This document shows positions 5,844 to 10,107 of a stretch of DNA of 10,107 nucleotides, piece by piece. Below the pieces are notes generated by a model that was given only the letters and a program-made list of their open reading frames with translations, was not told the DNA's origin and made no database searches. The stretch covers positions 1 to 10,107 of the forward strand of contig JAZNIV010000141.1 in NCBI GenBank assembly GCA_045577675.1. The letters run 5' to 3'. Within the stretch, counting starts at the first letter, position 1. Each line of letters opens with the position of its first letter. Origin of the DNA: UBA1738 sp045577675 (GTDB lineage: Bacteria; Bacillota; Clostridia; UBA1381). The position numbers were made by a program, and so were the translations under genes.

Positions 5844-6833
5844 TTAATTCTCTGCCGTTTTTGCTCTTTTCATCAAATCCATAACAGCAGCCTTTGCATC
5901 CTTGCCGCAAAAAAGCACATTATAGGCTTCCTCGGTTATCGGCATAGATACATTATATTTTTTACTTAAATTATATGCTGCTTTTGCGGTATTAACACCC
6001 TCAACCACCATCTTAACCTCGGCAAGTGTTTCATCAAGTGTATAGCCCTTTCCGAGAAGTATTCCGGCACGGTGGTTTCTTGAGTGCATACTGGTGCAGG
6101 TAACAATTAAATCGCCTATCCCCGAAAGCCCCGCAAAGGTTTCCGGCTTCGCACCCATCGCAACTCCCAGACGTTTAATTTCCGCAATACCGCGTGTCAT
6201 TAACGCCGCACGTGTATTATCGCCATAGCCTATCCCGTCAGAAATTCCGGAGCAAAGGGCAATTACGTTTTTTAACGCTCCCCCAAGCTCAACACCTGTC
6301 ATATCATCGCCCGTATAAACGCGAAAGGCTTCAGTCATAAAAATTTCCTGAATATATTCAGCAGTTTCCTTATCCCTTGCCGCAACAACGTTGGTAGTAG
6401 GCAGACCGATGCTTACCTCCTCAGCATGCGACGGACCGCTCATTACCGCCACCTTCGCCTGCGGGATTTCGCTTTCATAAACCTCTGAAAGCCGCATCAG
6501 CGTAGCCTCCTCAAGACCTTTTGAAAGATTTACAAGCACCTGTCCTTCCTTAACAAATGGCGAAAGCTGCTTAGCGGTTGTTCGTGTGGCAGGGCTTGGA
6601 GCAACTGTCACAATAAGTTCTGCACCCTCAACGCAAAAGCCCATATCATGAGAGCATATAATATTATCAGGAAAATGCTTTCCGGGTAGAACCTCTTTAT
6701 TTTCACGGTCCCTGTTTAACCGGTCGGTTTCTGTCTGCTGCCAGCTCCACAAAAATACGTCATTACCTTTTTTAGCAAGCAGAATTGCCGCCGCACAACC
6801 CCAGCTACCTGAACCTATAACAGCTATTTTCAT
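5844..6833 (-). CDS. gpsA: Glycerol-3-phosphate dehydrogenase [NAD(P)+]
   Basis: This cytoplasmic enzyme reduces dihydroxyacetone phosphate to sn-glycerol-3-phosphate, the backbone for phospholipids and the acyl acceptor of PlsY. The 329 residues fit the family. The N-terminal Rossmann fold starts with GSGSWG (7-12). Further hallmarks are SGPSHAEEV (132-140), GGALKNV (184-190) carrying catalytic K188, GDNTRAALMTRG (204-215), and GLSGIGDLIVTC (235-246) followed by SRNHRAG (251-257). The ATG at 6833 overlaps the plsY stop as ATGA, with GGAGGAA upstream inside plsY, indicating translational coupling. The stop codon lies within the mntP ribosome binding site. Confidence 0.98.
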   Translation of the reverse strand: MKIAVIGSGSWGCAAAILLAKKGNDVFLWSWQQTETDRLNRDRENKEVLPGKHFPDNIICSHDMGFCVEGAELIVTVAPSPATRTTAKQLSPFVKEGQVLVNLSKGLEEATLMRLSEVYESEIPQAKVAVMSGPSHAEEVSIGLPTTNVVAARDKETAEYIQEIFMTEAFRVYTGDDMTGVELGGALKNVIALCSGISDGIGYGDNTRAALMTRGIAEIKRLGVAMGAKPETFAGLSGIGDLIVTCTSMHSRNHRAGILLGKGYTLDETLAEVKMVVEGVNTAKAAYNLSKKYNVSMPITEEAYNVLFCGKDAKAAVMDLMKRAKTAEN

Positions 6834-7543
6834 ATTTCTTCCTCCGCAACCTCCGGTTCTGTTTTTTTCTTTGCAAACAGTTTATTTTCTGTACCATTCT
6901 TAAGCTTTACAATATTTGAATGATGCTTTCCTATAAGTAAAAGGCCAAGTATAAAGGACATAACAATACCTGTTATCTGATTCTCCATATTCTCGCCCTT
7001 TGCAAGCAGGTAAGTAAACAGCATAAACGGATATATTCCACCGGCAATTATTGAGCCTAAGGATACATAGCGGGTAGTCGCCATAACAGTCAGTGCAACT
7101 GCCATAACTATAAGGCCCACCTGCCAGTTCAAAACAAGCACAACGCCAAGGCTTGTAGCAACACCCTTGCCGCCGTGGAACCCGAAGTATACAGGAAAAT
7201 CATGACCTATTACAGCAAATATGCCGGCAATATATTTAAGGTTTCCGAGGATAAAGGTCCGCTCATAATATGAAACAGCCATATCCTTTACGAAAAGCCC
7301 CAGAAAATTATCAAGCCAGATTGCAAATACAACCATTAATGCACCCTTTAAAATGTCACAAATAAGTGTTGCAAGTGCCATACCCTTGCCGTGAGTACGA
7401 AGCATATTGGTGGTTCCGGCATTGCCTGAGCCTGACTCTCTTATATCCTTGCCGTAGATACTTTTTGAAATAATAATTGACGGATTAATACTTCCCACAA
7501 GATAAGAAGCAAGTGCTACAAAAGCAGCTATCGCATAAATCAT
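6830..7543 (-). CDS. plsY: Glycerol-3-phosphate acyltransferase PlsY
   Basis: PlsY is an integral membrane enzyme that transfers an acyl group from acyl-phosphate (made by PlsX) to the 1-position of glycerol-3-phosphate, forming lysophosphatidate. Conserved motifs are visible: SGSGNAGTTNMLRTHG (37-52), GHDFPVYFGFHGGKG (113-127) and KHHSNIVKLKNG (206-217), set among about seven hydrophobic helices. The protein is 237 residues, longer than the usual ~200 because of an extended 80-100 loop and a charged C-terminal tail ending EVAEEEI. I place the start at the ATG at 7543, with GAGGTG (7550-7555) six bases upstream. A GTG at 7552 is in frame but lies inside that Shine-Dalgarno site. It follows der closely and overlaps gpsA by four bases. 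Confidence 0.97.
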   Translation of the reverse strand: MIYAIAAFVALASYLVGSINPSIIISKSIYGKDIRESGSGNAGTTNMLRTHGKGMALATLICDILKGALMVVFAIWLDNFLGLFVKDMAVSYYERTFILGNLKYIAGIFAVIGHDFPVYFGFHGGKGVATSLGVVLVLNWQVGLIVMAVALTVMATTRYVSLGSIIAGGIYPFMLFTYLLAKGENMENQITGIVMSFILGLLLIGKHHSNIVKLKNGTENKLFAKKKTEPEVAEEEI

Positions 7544-7549
7544 ACATAT

Positions 7550-7555
7550 CACCTC
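7550..7555 (-). promoter_or_regulatory. Shine-Dalgarno site that decides the plsY start
   Basis: Read on the minus strand this is GAGGTG, six bases before the ATG at 7543. The in-frame GTG at 7552-7550 is part of the site itself and so is unlikely to be the start; choosing the ATG also removes three residues (M-I-C) not expected at a PlsY N-terminus. Confidence 0.8.
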
Positions 7556-7559
7556 GTAA

Positions 7560-8885
7560 TTACTGGTCTTTCTGACCCTTTTCTCTTATTATAAAGTGTA
7601 TCGGCGTGCCGTTAAAGCCAAAGGCTGCACGAATCTGATTTTCAATAAATCTCAGGTAGGAGTAATGGAACAAATCCTTTGAATTACAGAACAATACAAA
7701 GGTCGGCGGTGCAACAGATGCCTGTGTTCCGTAGTAAATTTTAAGTCTTTTTCCCTTATCTGACGGCGGCTGCTGTTTAGACATCGCATCATTTAAAACG
7801 TCATTTAACATACCTGTGGTAATTCGTCTTTTATGCTGCTCATTAATTAGCTTGATTTCCTCCAAAAGCTTATCCACCCTTTGTCCCGTCTTTGCGGATA
7901 TGAACATAACCGATGCATAGGACATAAATGCAAACCCTTCCTGCACCTGCGTTTTAAAGGTTTTCATCGTTTTATCGTCCTTAGTAATAGCGTCCCATTT
8001 ATTTACAGCCAGTATACACGCTTTTCCTTGTTCATGTGCATAGCCTGCAATTTTTGTGTCCTGCTCGGTAACACCCTCGTTTGCATCAAGCATTATCACG
8101 CAGACATCACTGCGGTCAACCGCCGCCAAAGCTCTTACCACGCTGTAATGCTCTACATTTTCGTCAATCTTTTTGCGTTTTCTCATTCCTGCAGTGTCTA
8201 TTAACAGGAACTTATCTCCATTTTTCTCAAAATGCGAGTCGATTGCGTCACGTGTTGTTCCGGCGATATTTGAAACAATTACACGGTTTTCACCCAGAAT
8301 ACGGTTTATAAGGCTCGACTTACCTGCATTAGGCTTGCCTATTACAGCCACCTTAATTTCATCTTCATCATCATTTGTATTCGCATTTTCCGGAAACTGC
8401 GAGCAAACCTCGTCAAGAAGGTCGCCCACACCAAGACCGTGCGTTGAAGAAATAGCAATCGGGTCACCAAGCCCTAAATTGTAAAATTCATAAAATTCCA
8501 TAGGTGGCTCACCAATATTATCCACCTTGTTCACCGCAAGGACAATTTTCTTTTTAGCTTTTTGAAGCATAGACGCAACATCAAGGTCATTGGCCGTAAC
8601 GCCGTCGGCAACATTAACCATAAGAATTACAACATCTGCCATATCAATTGCAAGCTCCGCCTGCAGACGCATCTGCGAAAGAATTACGTCCTTTGAGGAC
8701 GGCTCAATACCGCCTGTATCAATCAGGGTAAAGGATTTATCGAGCCATGTTGCATCTGCATAAATCCTGTCACGGGTAACACCCGGTGTATCCTCAACTA
8801 TACTTATTCTCTCTCCTGATATTTTATTAAACAAGGTTGATTTTCCCACGTTCGGTCTCCCTACTATAGCTACAACAGGTTTCAT
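7560..8885 (-). CDS. der: Ribosome biogenesis GTPase Der (EngA)
   Basis: Der is an essential GTPase with two tandem G domains that helps mature the 50S ribosomal subunit. The 441 residues match the family. G domain 1 has GRPNVGKS (9-16), DTPGVTRD (32-39), DTGG (56-59) and NKVD (119-122). An acidic linker (172-176) leads to G domain 2 with GKPNAGKS (183-190), GTTRDAID (209-216), DTAG (230-233) and NKWD (295-298). A KH-like domain occupies about 355-435. Ala replaces the usual Val in the second P-loop (N-A-G-K-S), a tolerated change. The ATG at 8885 has AAGGA upstream with a somewhat long spacing of about 11 bases. It follows the radical SAM gene by 26 bases and precedes plsY by 16, consistent with one operon. 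Confidence 0.98.
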   Translation of the reverse strand: MKPVVAIVGRPNVGKSTLFNKISGERISIVEDTPGVTRDRIYADATWLDKSFTLIDTGGIEPSSKDVILSQMRLQAELAIDMADVVILMVNVADGVTANDLDVASMLQKAKKKIVLAVNKVDNIGEPPMEFYEFYNLGLGDPIAISSTHGLGVGDLLDEVCSQFPENANTNDDEDEIKVAVIGKPNAGKSSLINRILGENRVIVSNIAGTTRDAIDSHFEKNGDKFLLIDTAGMRKRKKIDENVEHYSVVRALAAVDRSDVCVIMLDANEGVTEQDTKIAGYAHEQGKACILAVNKWDAITKDDKTMKTFKTQVQEGFAFMSYASVMFISAKTGQRVDKLLEEIKLINEQHKRRITTGMLNDVLNDAMSKQQPPSDKGKRLKIYYGTQASVAPPTFVLFCNSKDLFHYSYLRFIENQIRAAFGFNGTPIHFIIREKGQKDQ

Positions 8886-8911
8886 CAGGTTATCAGTCCT
8901 TTCTTGATGTT

Positions 8912-10107
8912 TTAAAATTCAAGCTCTGTATCAAGAAGCTTTTCTATAAATACATATCCGTCATTACATACCGGTATTATTTTCATTCCGAGCTTTTCCG
9001 AAAGCTCCAAAAGTGTTATATCGTCAAGGAAAATATCCTCTCCGTCACGCAGCATACTGTCCGGAATAAAAAGCTCATCATATTTCGGTTCGTTTTGAAG
9101 TGTTCGGAGGATGTCTCCGCCCGTAACCAGTCCCGAAACATTTACTCCGCCACCGAAAAACTCATTTTTTACAGGGTAAACAGTTATTTTAATTCCGTCA
9201 CACCTTGCCATAAGCCGCTCGGTGAGTGAACTTATAAAATCATATGCAATCTCACCGGTAGCAATGGCAATATTGCGGTTATATTTTTCCGGCTTTATAA
9301 GCTCTATAGCACTGTCAAATTCCTCCTGCATTGATGCAATCAATCCTACACCATTTTCGATTTGAGGAAAACCATCGTAATGGTGTGCAGGCGGAATTGG
9401 CAATTTCGCATTTATATAAAATTCGTCTGCGGCATAAATAAGATTTATACCGAATTCATCCATAAATCTTTTCTGATGCTTTTCAATTTGACGGATTGTG
9501 TCAAGAGAGGAAAGAGCGTCAAAGGCTTTCAGTTCGCACAGTCCCTCGCGGTAGCGTGTGAGTCCGACTGGAACAACAGAACAACTGGAAACATAGGGAT
9601 AAAGTGCCGCCATATCCATAATGGAACGGTCAAGCTCAGCTTTGTCATTATAACCGGGGCAAAGTACTATCTGACAGTTCATATAGATTTCATTCTCGGC
9701 AAATTTTTTCATAATGTTATAAATCTTTGCAGCATTTGGGTTTTTGAGCATAGAAACTCTTAGCTCGGGATTTGTGGTATGTACCGAGATGTTAATAGGG
9801 GAAATGTGCATGGCAATAAGCTTGTCAATTTCCTCGTCGGTAAGGTTGGTAAGGGTGACATAATTTCCCTGCAAAAAGGAAAGTCTTGTGTCGTCATCCT
9901 TAAAATAAACCGTTTCGCGCATGCCCTTTGGAAGCTGGTCGATAAAGCAAAAGATGCACTTATTTTTACAGCTTTGAGCAGTGTCGATAAGTCCCTGGCG
10001 GAATTCAATTCCCAGATCCTCGTAATCACTTTCAATAGTGATAATTTCGGTATCGCCGCTTTTTTTTAGAATCTCAAGCTCTACTTCATATTCTGAGGTC
10101 AGAAAAC
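8912..10107 (-). CDS. Radical SAM / DUF512 domain protein, N-terminus cut by window edge
   Basis: The minus-strand frame is open from the right edge to the TAA at 8912-8914, giving 397 residues. An in-frame ATG at 9922 is internal, because the essential [4Fe-4S] motif lies before it: C46-x3-C50-x2-C53 (9947-9970). The first ~35 residues look like the end of a PDZ-like domain. The radical SAM barrel follows, then the DUF512 region with GLTRYREGL, YAADEFYI, GFPQIENGVGL and a C-terminal VTGGDI. This PDZ - radical SAM - DUF512 arrangement, about 430-460 residues in full, is typical of a family found beside der in clostridia and in cyanobacteria. Its reaction is unknown to me. It heads the visible part of the der operon; any promoter is outside the window. 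Confidence 0.93.
   Translation of the reverse strand, partial: FLTSEYEVELEILKKSGDTEIITIESDYEDLGIEFRQGLIDTAQSCKNKCIFCFIDQLPKGMRETVYFKDDDTRLSFLQGNYVTLTNLTDEEIDKLIAMHISPINISVHTTNPELRVSMLKNPNAAKIYNIMKKFAENEIYMNCQIVLCPGYNDKAELDRSIMDMAALYPYVSSCSVVPVGLTRYREGLCELKAFDALSSLDTIRQIEKHQKRFMDEFGINLIYAADEFYINAKLPIPPAHHYDGFPQIENGVGLIASMQEEFDSAIELIKPEKYNRNIAIATGEIAYDFISSLTERLMARCDGIKITVYPVKNEFFGGGVNVSGLVTGGDILRTLQNEPKYDELFIPDSMLRDGEDIFLDDITLLELSEKLGMKIIPVCNDGYVFIEKLLDTELEF

Overview
The window is a stretch of a low-to-medium G+C chromosome, most likely from an anaerobic Firmicute of class Clostridia (Oscillospiraceae/Lachnospiraceae-like). This is an inference. It rests on purine-rich Shine-Dalgarno sites before almost every gene, Gram-positive-style promoters, and the gene order DUF512 radical SAM protein - der - plsY - gpsA, which I know from clostridial genomes. 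Nothing here fixes genus or species.

Layout, left to right. (1) Positions 1-2468, minus strand: a large P-type Ca2+-ATPase whose C-terminal end runs off the left edge. (2) 2469-2629: a divergent promoter region. (3) 2630-3322, plus strand: an intact but active-site-degenerate relative of the REP-associated tyrosine (Y1/HUH) transposases, followed by a hairpin over its stop codon. (4) 3405-3983, plus strand: an unrecognised small multi-pass membrane protein with an excellent ribosome binding site and its own terminator. (5) 3984-4189: two back-to-back terminators, one per strand, forming a convergent gene boundary. (6) 4190-5197, minus strand: asnA, ammonia-dependent asparagine synthetase, with a consensus promoter containing a palindrome in its spacer. 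(7) 5270-10107, minus strand: a tightly packed run transcribed right to left, radical SAM/DUF512 (5' end off the right edge) - der - plsY - gpsA - mntP.

How the genes work together. plsY and gpsA supply consecutive needs of phospholipid synthesis: glycerol-3-phosphate is made by GpsA and acylated by PlsY. They overlap by four bases, which suggests translational coupling. der serves ribosome assembly. mntP, a manganese exporter, is attached to the end of this housekeeping operon with its Shine-Dalgarno site overlapping the gpsA stop, so it has no room for its own riboswitch. No terminator is visible between mntP and asnA, so asnA could receive both read-through and its own transcription.

The most unusual item is the transposase-like gene. 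Its reading frame is intact, its promoter and ribosome binding site are strong, and it has a C-terminal extension, yet the first histidine of the HUH motif is arginine and the catalytic tyrosine position appears to be isoleucine. That pattern suggests a domesticated, non-cleaving DNA-binding protein. The rest of the window looks like ordinary chromosomal housekeeping DNA; I see no CRISPR array, tRNA, rRNA, prophage or evident defence system.
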